A DNA stretch of 64,000 bases from CAWHPS01 sp963831235 (lineage in GTDB: Bacteria; Fibrobacterota; OXYB2-FULL-49-7; JAEUSG01): the NCBI GenBank assembly GCA_963831235.1, contig CAWHPS010000035.1, positions 124,001 through 188,000 of the forward strand. The letters run 5' to 3'. A program made the translations under genes and the position numbers. A model generated the notes under the pieces. The model saw only the letters and a list, made by a program, of their open reading frames with translations. It searched no databases and was not told where the DNA came from. Every line of letters begins with the position of its first letter. The first letter of the stretch is position 1. This document shows, piece after piece, positions 41,632 to 50,746 of this stretch.

Positions 41632-42915
41632 ATGGCAAATAGAGTTGTTGTGGGCAGCCAGTGGGGCGACGAAGGCAAAGCCAAAATCGTTGACTATCTT
41701 ACGGAATTCACTGATTATGTAATCCGCTTTCAGGGCGGTGCAAATGCCGGGCATACGGTAATTGTAGGGGATCGTAAATTCATATTTCATCTTATCCCCG
41801 CGGGCATAATGCACGAGGATAAAATCTGTGTTATTGGCAATGGTGTTGTTTTTGAACCGTCCCAGTTTATACAGGAGCTTTCAGATCTCGACACCCAGGG
41901 CATAAGCTACAAAGGGCGGCTTTTTATAAGCAAGCGAGCATCGCTTGTGATGCCATATCACAAGCTCCTGGATCAGGCAAAGGAAAAGGCAAAAGGCGCT
42001 GGCAAAATCGGCACAACCGGACGTGGTATTGGGCCGGCTTATGCTGACAAGGTATCAAGGGTTGGAATACGCGTTATGGATCTGCTTACGCCTTCAGACC
42101 TTCGGGATAAAATCAGATCAAATCTTGAGGAAAAGAACGAAATATTGACTAAAATATACAATGAAAAACCTTTTGATGCTGATAAAATGACAGATGATTA
42201 TCTTAAATACGGCGAAGCACTTAAAAGCTACATCACTGATACCACAACCCTTGTCAATAAGGCCCTTAAAGCAGGAAAGCGCCTGCTTTTTGAGGGCGCT
42301 CAGGGAACAATACTCGATATCGATCACGGGACATATCCCTTTGTAACATCATCAAACACAATAGCAGCAGCAGCATGTACAGGAATCGGCATAGGCCCGA
42401 CCAAAATCAATGAGGTTATTGGAGTGGTAAAGGCATATACCACCCGCGTTGGCAACGGACCTTTCCCAACGGAATTCGATGAAGCAATGGGAGAGCGGAT
42501 ACGCAAAATAGGCGGAGAATTCGGCGCCACAACAGGACGTCCAAGACGCTGTGGCTGGTTTGACGCAGTGATTGTTAAAAGATCAGCGGATTTGAATGGT
42601 CTTGGCTCAATGGCAATAACAAAGCTTGATGTCCTTGATTCACTCGACAGGATTAAAATCTGCACGTCCTACAAGCTTGATGGAAAGACCTTCATGGATT
42701 TTCCGGACAGTATAGATGAATTAAACCATGTTGAACCAATTTATGAGGAAGTCCAGGGTTGGCAGTGCAAGACAACAGATATAAAGGAATATTCCAAGTT
42801 GCCTGCTAAAGCTAAGGATTATCTTAACCGGTTGTCGGATCTGGTTGAAGTGCCTATAAGCATGGTTTCAGTTGGCCCTGACCGGAACCAGACCATGACA
42901 ACAGTCAGGTTTTGA
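41632..42915 (+). CDS. purA: Adenylosuccinate synthetase
   Basis: PurA makes adenylosuccinate from IMP, aspartate and GTP in AMP synthesis. The 427-residue length is normal. Visible motifs are the GTP loop SQWGDEGKAKIVDYL (usual GDEGKGK, here Ala in place of the second Gly), GGANAGHTV, KIGTTGRGIGPAYADK, GAQGTILDIDHGTYPFVTSSN and TTTGRPRRCGWFDAV. The Ala substitution is seen in some other lineages as I recall. ATG follows TAAAAAAAAGGGCCTATT with a usable AAGGG. Divergent genes flank it. Confidence 0.97.
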   Translation: MANRVVVGSQWGDEGKAKIVDYLTEFTDYVIRFQGGANAGHTVIVGDRKFIFHLIPAGIMHEDKICVIGNGVVFEPSQFIQELSDLDTQGISYKGRLFISKRASLVMPYHKLLDQAKEKAKGAGKIGTTGRGIGPAYADKVSRVGIRVMDLLTPSDLRDKIRSNLEEKNEILTKIYNEKPFDADKMTDDYLKYGEALKSYITDTTTLVNKALKAGKRLLFEGAQGTILDIDHGTYPFVTSSNTIAAAACTGIGIGPTKINEVIGVVKAYTTRVGNGPFPTEFDEAMGERIRKIGGEFGATTGRPRRCGWFDAVIVKRSADLNGLGSMAITKLDVLDSLDRIKICTSYKLDGKTFMDFPDSIDELNHVEPIYEEVQGWQCKTTDIKEYSKLPAKAKDYLNRLSDLVEVPISMVSVGPDRNQTMTTVRF

Positions 42916-42916
42916 T

Positions 42917-44845
42917 TTATGATTGCCTGATAATAATAACAGCAGGGCAAGGCAAGGCATCTTCTTCAGCGCGGGCTTTTAAGGCTTCAAATTTCGGTTG
43001 CAACAAAGCAATTAACTTGTCCGGGGCTTTTTCATTCTTGATGTTTTCAAAATCCCTCACTGACAATAGATTTTCTGAAGCAACAACAAGGTAGTCTTCC
43101 GCTTCAAATGGCCCCCTGTTTTCCGAAAGGGAAGCTTGAATTCCAGCGGGAATTAGATAAGGCCTTAATAAATTGAATTGTGCAAGGTAAGATTTTTTCT
43201 TAGAATCAATTTTTATTATTTCAATTTTAATTTTCAGGTCCTTACTGTTCAAAAATGTATTAAAAAGCAAAGAGAGCCCCTCCGGTGTAAAAGGGTTTTC
43301 CATAAACTGTTTTAGAATATGCTCTCTTTCCGTTGATACCGGCATTTTAAGGAGCATTGAAAGAGCAAAATATGAAAGGTTTCCAAGGGTTGTCTTGAAT
43401 TTTCTGATTATATCCAGCATGCCAATAACACGATCCCTTACCTGACTTCGAACATCAGGGTTTGAGCCGTGGATGCAGATAATCTGGATATCTTCCTTTT
43501 TATCCCCTGTAAGTTCAAAGAATTCAACCCATCCGTTGCCGGTTAACGACACGGCCCTGATATCAATATTGCCTGGCCCCTTTATTTCACGTACCTCGGG
43601 TTTTGCTATTTCTTTGGCAACAGCTCTTGTGTCAATTCCATCTGTGATCCTGGATAATCCGATTGCAGCGCCCCCGGCAAGCAGGGAGCCTGCATCCATT
43701 TCAGAAGCTTTGTATGGCCCCTTTTCCTTTGCCCTTGATACGTGCACAATTCCAAATATCTCGTTGCCGAGAGTAATCGGAAACAGGGCAGTAGTCCCAG
43801 AGATTTTCAGTATTGCGCGGTAACGAGTGTTTTGCCGGACTTCATTCTCGTCTTCAATCAAGAGTGGTTTGCCGTAATCCATAATCTCTGTGAACACATC
43901 TTCCTGCGTTTTATAGATCTCATTCTTTAAAACAAGCGCTTCATCATAACCTGATGTATGGTTTACAACAAGAGTATCATCCTTGACAAGCATGATGATT
44001 ATCTGATCCATTCCGATATCTGTTTTAAATGCTTCGGAAAGCCTTTCGAACAATTCAGCGGGTATAAGGCATGAGGCAATCTGTTTTACGCGTTCAAACA
44101 GGATTTCCCTTTTTTCCTGCCGCTCCTTAAGGCTGCCCATTGCATGGCTGAGTTTTTCGAAAAGGTCGGAGTATTCCTTATTCCACTCAGGACCTGAATT
44201 ATCACCAAGCTGTCCGTTTTCAATAAGGACAAGGTTGCGTTTGACTTCATTGATTACGGATCTGAATTTAAGGACACGGTATATATGAAATAAAAATCCC
44301 ATAAGAAAAATGGAGACTATTATGATGAATATAAGGATGGCAATGCTTTTAACAATTCCCTCTATATCACTGATATCAAACACTGTCTCAACTCCTCCTA
44401 TGATCCTATCCTTAAAACTGAAAGACCTCAGTAGATGAAGTTGAAGGAGCTTTTCGCCTTCTACAAAATAAAATCCAGACAAGCCGCTTTTAAGGAGCTG
44501 AGAGGCATCAGCAGACTGCATCACACTGGCAATGAGTTCATCCTGGGTGGTGGCAAGCATCCTGCCCTTATCGTCAAGCACCTCAATACGTTTGACCTTG
44601 AACCTGCCTTCAAATCGGTTTGAAAAAAGCTTGATAAGAGAATCAGGGCCTGATTCATGGAAAAGGGACGAATCAGCGGTTTTATCGCTTACACGGCTCA
44701 AGACCCCAAGGATTTCCTGTTTTTTTTGGGACAGAAGCTTTTCCTGAAGGCCAAGCACACCGAAATAATAAGCCGCAAATAAAGAAGCTGAACAGAGAAT
44801 GAGATAAACAAACAAGGTCAGCAGGATGGTTTTAAAGTTCTTCAT
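42917..44845 (-). CDS. Membrane sensor with GAF domain and degenerate PP2C-like C-terminus
   Basis: A 642-residue protein. Two membrane helices (residues 9-27 and ~170-195) bracket an extracytoplasmic domain of ~140 residues. A HAMP-like stretch leads to a GAF domain (about 255-400; IIIMLVKDDTLVVNHTSGYDE). Residues ~415-640 follow the plan of an RsbU/SpoIIE phosphatase (VEFFELTGDKKEDIQIICIHGSNPD, YLVVASENLLSVRDFENI) but the metal-binding Asp of GDVSGHG and TDGLTE are replaced. It may therefore be a pseudo-phosphatase. A STAS-domain protein is encoded 3.5 kb away (48362-49471), hinting at a partner-switching link (inference). Confidence 0.65.
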   Translation of the reverse strand: MKNFKTILLTLFVYLILCSASLFAAYYFGVLGLQEKLLSQKKQEILGVLSRVSDKTADSSLFHESGPDSLIKLFSNRFEGRFKVKRIEVLDDKGRMLATTQDELIASVMQSADASQLLKSGLSGFYFVEGEKLLQLHLLRSFSFKDRIIGGVETVFDISDIEGIVKSIAILIFIIIVSIFLMGFLFHIYRVLKFRSVINEVKRNLVLIENGQLGDNSGPEWNKEYSDLFEKLSHAMGSLKERQEKREILFERVKQIASCLIPAELFERLSEAFKTDIGMDQIIIMLVKDDTLVVNHTSGYDEALVLKNEIYKTQEDVFTEIMDYGKPLLIEDENEVRQNTRYRAILKISGTTALFPITLGNEIFGIVHVSRAKEKGPYKASEMDAGSLLAGGAAIGLSRITDGIDTRAVAKEIAKPEVREIKGPGNIDIRAVSLTGNGWVEFFELTGDKKEDIQIICIHGSNPDVRSQVRDRVIGMLDIIRKFKTTLGNLSYFALSMLLKMPVSTEREHILKQFMENPFTPEGLSLLFNTFLNSKDLKIKIEIIKIDSKKKSYLAQFNLLRPYLIPAGIQASLSENRGPFEAEDYLVVASENLLSVRDFENIKNEKAPDKLIALLQPKFEALKARAEEDALPCPAVIIIRQS

Positions 44846-44885
44846 ATATACAGATTATACATAATGCTAAAAATAATTGTCCACG

Positions 44886-45006
44886 GGTAATTGTTATGAC
44901 GTTTTGCCGGCCCCCGAGCGACGCACCGAGCCAGTCGAGGTGTGACAGCCGGGTGCCTCGATACATCCGCCTGCGGCGGACACTCGGCAACCGGCTGGTT
45001 ATGTCC
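44886..45006. repeat. Dispersed palindromic repeat, family A copy 4 (worn ends)
   Basis: Positions 44886-45006 contain GTAATTGTTATGACGTTTTGCCGGCCCCCGAGCG, then GTCGAGGTGTGACAGCCGGGTGCCTCGATACATCCGCC and GGCGGACACTCGGCAACCGGCTGG, given here in pieces of the shared blocks. The left end differs from TAACTGTTCAG and the right end is lost. The unit lies between the sensor gene start and the oppC stop, and its palindromes could act as a terminator. Confidence 0.75.
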
Positions 45007-45017
45007 ACCGTGTTTTA

Positions 45018-45881
45018 TTAGGCTTTTTTTTGAGCAGCCTTTTTCGGGTCAAACGCGTCACGCAGACCATCTCCAAGAAAATTGAGGGCTAAAAGCGTTG
45101 AGGTAAGAAAAAGCCCTGGAAATAGAATCAGCCACCACGAAATCTTAACCGGGTTTATGGCGTCAATCCCTTCGTTTATCAGCATGCCCCAGCTATGCTC
45201 CTGTCCTGGTACGGTAAGCCCCAGAAAGGATAAAAAAGCCTCTTGAAGGATGATGACCGGGACTGTAAGAGTCGCGTAAACAATTACAATGGAAAGTATA
45301 TTAGGAAGAATATGGGAAAAAAGAATACGGCCATGGCTTCCCCCTATTGCCCTTGCGGCATTCACAAAATCCCGCTCCTTAAGCGATAATACCTCTCCCC
45401 GCACGACACGGGACATTGTAAGCCACTGGACCGCACCGAGCGCTATAAAAAGTAATGCGAATGATCTTTCAAAAAGCCCCAGGAGCAGGATGACAAGGAA
45501 AATAAACGGCAGTGTATAAAGGACATCGACCACTCTCATTAAAAAATTGTCAATACTTCCGCCGAAATATCCGGCCACAGCACCGTAAGTTACGCCAATG
45601 ATAATTGTTGTCAGGGTGGCAAGAAGTCCGATTAATAGAGAAATCCTGGCCCCTGCAACAGTCCGCGCAAGAAGGTCGCGGCCAAGGACATCCGTACCAA
45701 AAGGGTGGGATAAAGTAGGTGAGAGCAGCTTTTGTGACAGGTCCTGCGAATTGGGGTCAGGGAGTATCTTTCCCTCAAAAATAGCTCCGGATAAGGCAAG
45801 AAGGACCAATAGTAAAAGGAAAACCAATGCAGCAGCAGCGGCTTTATTGCGGAAAAGATTTTTTCCAATATCACTTTTCAT
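45018..45881 (-). CDS. Peptide/nickel ABC transporter permease, OppC/DppC-like
   Basis: About 287 residues from ATG 45881 (MKSDIGKNLFRNKAAAAALVF); the longer upstream frame overlaps oppB. A first helix is followed by an extracytoplasmic loop (PDPNSQDLSQKLLSPTLSHPFGTDVLGRDLLARTVAGAR), then the permease core with the EAA motif NAARAIGGSHGRILFSHILPNI. The FGTD..GRD motif is typical of OppC/DppC. It overlaps the oppB stop by 11 bases. The ATPases OppD/OppF are not in the window. Confidence 0.93.
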   Translation of the reverse strand: MKSDIGKNLFRNKAAAAALVFLLLLVLLALSGAIFEGKILPDPNSQDLSQKLLSPTLSHPFGTDVLGRDLLARTVAGARISLLIGLLATLTTIIIGVTYGAVAGYFGGSIDNFLMRVVDVLYTLPFIFLVILLLGLFERSFALLFIALGAVQWLTMSRVVRGEVLSLKERDFVNAARAIGGSHGRILFSHILPNILSIVIVYATLTVPVIILQEAFLSFLGLTVPGQEHSWGMLINEGIDAINPVKISWWLILFPGLFLTSTLLALNFLGDGLRDAFDPKKAAQKKA

Positions 45882-46791
45882 ATCGAATCCTAGGATCAAC
45901 AACACTATACAATATATCAGAAACAAGGTTGAAGCACATGAGTATGATTCCATAAATCAGTGCGCATCCAACTGCAAGAAAATAATCCCGATGCAGGGCG
46001 CTGTGAACGAAATTTATACCTAGCCCCGGAATGGCGAATATCTTTTCAACCACGACCGAACCAGTAAGAATACCTGCTGATGCGGGACCAAGAAAGGAAA
46101 TTACCGGGACAAGCCCGTTCTTTAATGCATGTGTGAATAAAAGAGATGCCTCACTGACTCCTTTGGCCCTTGCAGCCGTTATATAATCCTGTGACAACGC
46201 TTCAATCAGGCTTGTCCGCGTTATCCTTGATATATAGGCGATATAAGGCGCAGACAGAGTGATGGCGGGAAGGACCATGTATTCCGGGCCCTGCCAGCCA
46301 ACTGCTGGAAATATTCTGAATGTGAAACTGAAAATGAGTATTAAAAATGATGCGAGCACGAATGATGGCAGGGAAATACCGATTAAAGCCACACTCATTA
46401 CTGAATAATCTGTGAATGTATTGCGCTTGTAAGCTGAAATTACCCCGAATGGAATTCCAAAAAGTATGGCTATTACAAGAGCAAAGGAACCGAGCCTTAA
46501 GGAAACCGGCAGGGCTTGAAATATTATTTCATTCACGGTCATGTCGCTGAAATGGACTGATCGTCCAAGATACCCATGCAATAGATTTTTTATATACATG
46601 CCTATCTGGATGTGCAAAGGCTTATCAAGCCCATATTCCTTATTCAAGGCAATGAGTGTTTCGGGTGACAAGTTTTTTTCAGAAACAAAAGGGCTTCCAG
46701 GAGCATTATGCACAAGAAGAAAAGTTAAAAGAATAATGCATAAAAGGACTGGTATGAAAATAAATATTCTTCGTATTATGTAAATTGTCAT
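45871..46791 (-). CDS. Peptide/nickel ABC transporter permease, OppB/DppB-like
   Basis: A 306-residue permease. Six helices are expected; the first is IYIIRRIFIFIPVLLCIILLTFLL. The motif TRTSLIEALSQDYITAARAKGVSEASLLFTHALKNGLVPVI holds the EAA coupling loop. It begins with ATGA overlapping the oppA stop and ends overlapping oppC, so the three genes are co-translated. Substrate not known; peptides are the commonest. Confidence 0.94.
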   Translation of the reverse strand: MTIYIIRRIFIFIPVLLCIILLTFLLVHNAPGSPFVSEKNLSPETLIALNKEYGLDKPLHIQIGMYIKNLLHGYLGRSVHFSDMTVNEIIFQALPVSLRLGSFALVIAILFGIPFGVISAYKRNTFTDYSVMSVALIGISLPSFVLASFLILIFSFTFRIFPAVGWQGPEYMVLPAITLSAPYIAYISRITRTSLIEALSQDYITAARAKGVSEASLLFTHALKNGLVPVISFLGPASAGILTGSVVVEKIFAIPGLGINFVHSALHRDYFLAVGCALIYGIILMCFNLVSDILYSVVDPRIRYEK

Positions 46792-48362
46792 TTTCTATAT
46801 AAATCCGCAAGATGGTAATAGCTTCTGATATTGGGATATAGGCCGTGGATATCCGGCTTTACCAGGAATTTTGTCACATAATAAAAAATATTTATAAGAG
46901 GCCCGTCATCAAGAAGGATTTGTTCAGCTTTGGCTAAAATGGTCATTCTTAAGGCAGGGTTTAATGTGCTTCCGGCAAGGTTGATAAGTGAATCATAAGC
47001 ATGATTCGACCAACCTGTATTGTTATTGCCCCCATTAGTCACAAACATATCAAGGAAGGTATTGGGATCCGTATAATCACCATACCAGCTGCCTCTTGCA
47101 AAGGCATAGTCAAGATGTTCCACCCTGCTTAACAGGACCTTCCATTCCATATTAAGCGGCCTTACATCAACTTTGAGTTCTTTTTTGATCATAAAGGCCA
47201 CTGCCTCAGCAAGCTTTTTATGATTTTCGCCGGTATTATAGATGAGGTCTATTGGGCCAAGTCCCCGGCCATCCTCGAAGCCCGAAAGTTTGAGCAGCTT
47301 TCGCGCACTGTCAGGATTATATGGTGCACCTGTTACTTTTGGATAGCTTGAAATTCCAGGCGGCACAAGAGAATATGCCGGCACTTCCCCGCCTTTAGTC
47401 ACATATTTTGTTATTTCTTCCTTGTTTACAGCCATTTCAAAAGCGCGTCTTATACGGACATCGTTAAAGGGCTTTGCATTTACATTCATTCTGTAAAAAT
47501 ATGTCCCGAAGCAAAGGTAATTGAGATTATCCGGGCGTTTCAATATCTCTTCCGCAATTATGTTCGGGAAATCATCTATCATTGAAACACCGCCTGTTTC
47601 GTACATATTAAAAGCTGTATTAACACCCTCGCATGTAAATGCGTCTATAATTGCGAAATGGGCCCTTCTGGAATCCCAGTATGTAGGGCTTTTTTCAAGA
47701 CGCATTTTGTAATTAAGCTGGTGAAAAGTGAGTTTATATGCCCCATTTGTGATGATATTTTCAGGACGTGTCCATCTGATACCGTTTTTCTCAACGCATG
47801 ATTTTTTGACAGGCAGATATGTTTCAAATGCTGCAAGATCAAGAAAAAAAGCTGTGGGATGCTGAAGGGTCACAACAAGGGTGGAATCGTTTTGCGCCAT
47901 GACTCCAACCTCACTAAAATCTTTTACAATGCCTTTACGGAAATTTTCTCCGTTTTTGATGTGGAAAAGCATGTAATCATATTGGGAAAGGGATGAGGGT
48001 TCAAGAACACGTTTCCAGGAATAAACAAAATCCCAAGCTGTGACTAATGTACTGTCAGACCACAGACAATGGCGCAAATGGAAAACGTAGTTAATGCCGT
48101 CAGGAGAAACCTCCCATGTTTTGGCAACACCTGGTTTTGGTTCAAGGGTCTTTGAATCGAGCCTTACAAGACCTTCAAACAGTGCGCGAATGATTCTGCT
48201 TTCCTGGAGTGTTGTTGACAAAGCGGGGTCAAGGGTGCGTTGTTCTCCTATCAGTGTAAAAGAGAAGTTGGCCTTTTTTTCAGGGACAGCAAGATAAAAA
48301 AAGAACACTATAATAATTATTACTATACCTATTACAGTGAAAAACAGCTTTTTAAGGCGCAT
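46788..48362 (-). CDS. Peptide-binding protein of ABC transporter, OppA/SBP_bac_5 family
   Basis: A 524-residue solute-binding protein. An uncleaved or signal-type N-terminal helix (KKLFFTVIGIVIIIIVFFFYLAV) has no lipobox Cys, so it may be membrane anchored through this helix. FTLIGEQRTLDPALSTTLQESRIIRALFEGLVRLD is the family start, and TVTAWDFVYSWKRVLEPS-like WSDSTLVTAWDFVYSWKRV and FNDVRIRRAFEMAVNKEEIT are diagnostic. Its start overlaps the last base of the STAS-DUF2225 gene stop, so it belongs to the same operon. Confidence 0.93.
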   Translation of the reverse strand: MRLKKLFFTVIGIVIIIIVFFFYLAVPEKKANFSFTLIGEQRTLDPALSTTLQESRIIRALFEGLVRLDSKTLEPKPGVAKTWEVSPDGINYVFHLRHCLWSDSTLVTAWDFVYSWKRVLEPSSLSQYDYMLFHIKNGENFRKGIVKDFSEVGVMAQNDSTLVVTLQHPTAFFLDLAAFETYLPVKKSCVEKNGIRWTRPENIITNGAYKLTFHQLNYKMRLEKSPTYWDSRRAHFAIIDAFTCEGVNTAFNMYETGGVSMIDDFPNIIAEEILKRPDNLNYLCFGTYFYRMNVNAKPFNDVRIRRAFEMAVNKEEITKYVTKGGEVPAYSLVPPGISSYPKVTGAPYNPDSARKLLKLSGFEDGRGLGPIDLIYNTGENHKKLAEAVAFMIKKELKVDVRPLNMEWKVLLSRVEHLDYAFARGSWYGDYTDPNTFLDMFVTNGGNNNTGWSNHAYDSLINLAGSTLNPALRMTILAKAEQILLDDGPLINIFYYVTKFLVKPDIHGLYPNIRSYYHLADLYRK

Positions 48363-49471
48363 TACTTTGCCAATAGAAAATTGGAAGCGGCTTTTAAATA
48401 GCGTTTATATTCAGGAAAAGGTGATGCCAGGTTTTTAAGTTCAGCAAGATAGACCTCGCTTTCACGGGGCCGTTTAAGCATATCGCTAAGTACGGTCAGG
48501 TAATAACTTGCTTCAAGGACCGTGGAGGGAGAATACTGACCCTTATTTTTTAAGAGTTCACCGTACCACATATAAGCCTTTCGAAGATAATTCTGTTGTT
48601 CGTTAGGCCCACTGTAGAGTGTCAGCATGATATTGTAATGTGCCAAATCATAAGCAGCGAGGCGGTTTTCAACCCTGTTTAGCGTGTGCGCGCACTCCTC
48701 AGCCATGGTGTAAACCCAGAAGCATTCCTTTGGGGAAAACGGCGGGTAAAATTTATCCATGGAACTCATTCCGGTACCTGACAGCATACGCACACGGTTA
48801 CCGTCCTCTTTGACCAGGGTATGGATTTCCTTTTCAGATAAAAGGGTTGTGAATTCGCCTTTAAGATCAGTAAAATAGTCGATGCGTCTTGTTGCAAAGA
48901 AACATGACGGACATATTGTGATTTCCATGGCATATATATCAAGCGTATTGTTGCCTTCTCTTCCGGCATACGAAGGCACAATGGATTCATTGCTGAATAT
49001 CAGTTCCTGTGATTTTTTATTTAGAAGAAATCCTTTTATATCTTCTGACTTGCAAAGCGTACATTTTAGGTTTTTTAATATGTATAGTTTGTCGCCGAAG
49101 TCATATCCAGTGGGTGGATAAGGTGTGTCCACAACCGCTTTAACGTTCGCCTGGATAAAATCCTGTTTGGAAGGATAAAGCTTTATCACCTTACCCAGGT
49201 TGGCTTCAATAAATAGTTTTTCAACCATCCCAGAATAGTTGAAAATACATAAAGTCCGATTTTGAGCAGAAAGTTTTTTATGCATATTTACAAGCAGGCT
49301 CAATCCGCTGGAATCGACATACGGTACCTTTGATAAATCAATGGCAATGCTTTGATTATCGCTTATAAGGGACTGAAGTTCTTTCCTTAAATCAAGGATA
49401 TTATTTACACGGATCTCGCCATCAATTGTAAGGATTAGAAAATCAATTTCTTCATTATAACTAAAATTCAT
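48362..49471 (-). CDS. STAS domain-DUF2225 protein encoded ahead of oppABC
   Basis: A 369-residue protein. Residues 1-~105 form a STAS (anti-sigma-factor antagonist) domain with the phosphorylatable Ser region VPYVDSSGLSLLVNMHKKL. Residues ~125-260 contain DUF2225-type Cys pairs (LKCTLCKSEDIKG and ITICPSCFFATRR), so a zinc site is likely. The C-terminus is helical (NYLRKAYMWYGELLKNKGQ), TPR-like. It overlaps oppA by one base, which is an odd partner for a transporter. The combination suggests a switch protein read out by a kinase/phosphatase pair. Confidence 0.75.
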   Translation of the reverse strand: MNFSYNEEIDFLILTIDGEIRVNNILDLRKELQSLISDNQSIAIDLSKVPYVDSSGLSLLVNMHKKLSAQNRTLCIFNYSGMVEKLFIEANLGKVIKLYPSKQDFIQANVKAVVDTPYPPTGYDFGDKLYILKNLKCTLCKSEDIKGFLLNKKSQELIFSNESIVPSYAGREGNNTLDIYAMEITICPSCFFATRRIDYFTDLKGEFTTLLSEKEIHTLVKEDGNRVRMLSGTGMSSMDKFYPPFSPKECFWVYTMAEECAHTLNRVENRLAAYDLAHYNIMLTLYSGPNEQQNYLRKAYMWYGELLKNKGQYSPSTVLEASYYLTVLSDMLKRPRESEVYLAELKNLASPFPEYKRYLKAASNFLLAK

Positions 49472-49532
49472 ATTACACTAAATATAAGTTCTTTAACCTG
49501 GGTTAAAAAAGATGCTTTTTATAAAATGATGA

Positions 49533-50444
49533 TTAAGCACGTGGATGGGCCTTTTCATAAACTTTTTTTAATCGTTCTGCTGTGACATGAGTATAAATCT
49601 GTGTTGTGGATAAATTTTCATGGCCTAGAAGTTCTTTTACTGCAAAAAGGTCTGCTCCGGCATTAAGCAAATGTGTTGCAAATGTATGGCGAAGAACATG
49701 CGGGCTTTTCTTTGCCTTGTCTGTTATGGCAGACAAACGCCTGTTAACTATTCGTTCAACGGACCTTCCGGTAAGTCGTCCTCCACGAAGGTTTAGAAAC
49801 AGGGCTTTTGATGTGTCGGGTAATGGTTTTTTCCTCTTAAGTTCCTGTATCAAAGCATCCCGCTCAATGGAATATCTTTCGAGTAATTGCAGGAATGTAT
49901 CGGTCAAAGAGACTATTCTTTCCTTTTTCCCTTTACCAAAAACCCTTACGCTTTTTTCCTCTTTGTTGATTGCGCCCATATTAAGTGCCGTAAGTTCAGA
50001 AAGGCGTATCCCCGAACCGTAGAAAAGCTCTATCATTGCACTGTCTCGCAAAGCTGCAAAACCATCCCCATTTATATCCGGGTGTACCATCTTTTCAGTT
50101 TCAGTTTCATCAAGAAAAACCGGGAGGCGTTTTTCCTTTTTCGGGGTGGCTATTGATATTGCCGGGCTTATTTCAATCTTTCCCGTTATGTAAAGATATT
50201 TGAAGAAGGATTTAACTGCTACAAGCTTTCTTCCTATAGAGCTTTTTTTTAATCTTGCCCCTGAAAGTTCCGCCAGAAAGCGTCTTACATCATCTTTTCC
50301 TATTGTTAGTACATCATCCTTTTTTTGTCTTAACAAAAAATCCCTGAATTGTTCCAGATCTTTTTTATAGGCATCAACAGTATGAATGGAATAGCGTTTT
50401 TCATCCTGCAAATATGAAAGAAAAGCATCAAGATATTGCTGCAT
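49533..50444 (-). CDS. xerC: Tyrosine recombinase XerC/XerD
   Basis: A 303-residue site-specific recombinase that resolves chromosome dimers at dif. The N-terminal SAM-like domain (YLDAFLSYLQDEKRYSIHTVDAYKKDLEQF) is followed by the catalytic domain with Arg in YGSGIRLSELTALN, Lys in GKGKKERIV, HVLRHTFATHLL (His-x-x-Arg), LLGHENLSTTQIY (His and the nucleophile Tyr). Length and motifs are typical of XerC/D; which of the two cannot be settled here. It starts 130 bases from the tRNA gene on the other strand. Confidence 0.9.
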   Translation of the reverse strand: MQQYLDAFLSYLQDEKRYSIHTVDAYKKDLEQFRDFLLRQKKDDVLTIGKDDVRRFLAELSGARLKKSSIGRKLVAVKSFFKYLYITGKIEISPAISIATPKKEKRLPVFLDETETEKMVHPDINGDGFAALRDSAMIELFYGSGIRLSELTALNMGAINKEEKSVRVFGKGKKERIVSLTDTFLQLLERYSIERDALIQELKRKKPLPDTSKALFLNLRGGRLTGRSVERIVNRRLSAITDKAKKSPHVLRHTFATHLLNAGADLFAVKELLGHENLSTTQIYTHVTAERLKKVYEKAHPRA

Positions 50445-50525
50445 TATTTTTTATTTCTTTTAAAATATCAATTGAAAGATATTGTGATCTAAAATATACA
50501 TCAAGTGATTTTGAATTTGAAACGT

Positions 50526-50555
50526 TTGATATCCCAAAAAGCCAATATGTATATT
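50526..50555 (+). promoter_or_regulatory. Promoter of tRNA-Met
   Basis: TTGATA at 50526-50531 and TATATT at 50550-50555, 18 bases apart, match the sigma-70 -35 and -10 consensus. The start of transcription would fall near 50562, leaving a 14-base leader before the tRNA at 50576. This is the only clear promoter in the gap. Confidence 0.7.
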
Positions 50556-50575
50556 TTCACAGCACAAAAAACCGA

Positions 50576-50648
50576 ACCGGTGTAGCTCAGTCGGTAGAGC
50601 AAAGGAATCATAATCCTTGTGTCGGGGGTTCAATCCCCTCCGCCGGTA
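50576..50648 (+). tRNA. tRNA-Met (anticodon CAT)
   Basis: A 73-nt cloverleaf. Acceptor ACCGGTG pairs with CGCCGGT plus discriminator A (50648). The D arm is GCTC...GAGC, the anticodon stem AAGGA/TCCTT with a 7-base loop ATCATAA exposing CAT, and the T arm GGGGG-TTCAATC-CCCTC. No CCA is encoded. CAT also decodes Ile when the C is modified to lysidine; the sequence alone cannot fully exclude this, but an elongator Met type is likelier. It is followed by a terminator and an integrase gene, so it may be an attachment site. Confidence 0.93.
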
Positions 50649-50651
50649 TAT

Positions 50652-50694
50652 ATAGCCCCTTATGTCTCAACGACTTAAGGGGCTATTATTTTTA
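50652..50694 (+). terminator. Rho-independent terminator of tRNA-Met
   Basis: A perfect 11-bp stem ATAGCCCCTTA (50652-50662) and TAAGGGGCTAT (50676-50686) with a 13-base loop is followed by TATTTTTAT. It stands four bases after the tRNA. The symmetric stem could also slow minus-strand transcripts leaving the integrase gene. Confidence 0.85.
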
Positions 50695-50746
50695 TGCTTT
50701 TTCGCACAAAAGCAACCTTCACCACATTTCTTCACCACTTTCACCC

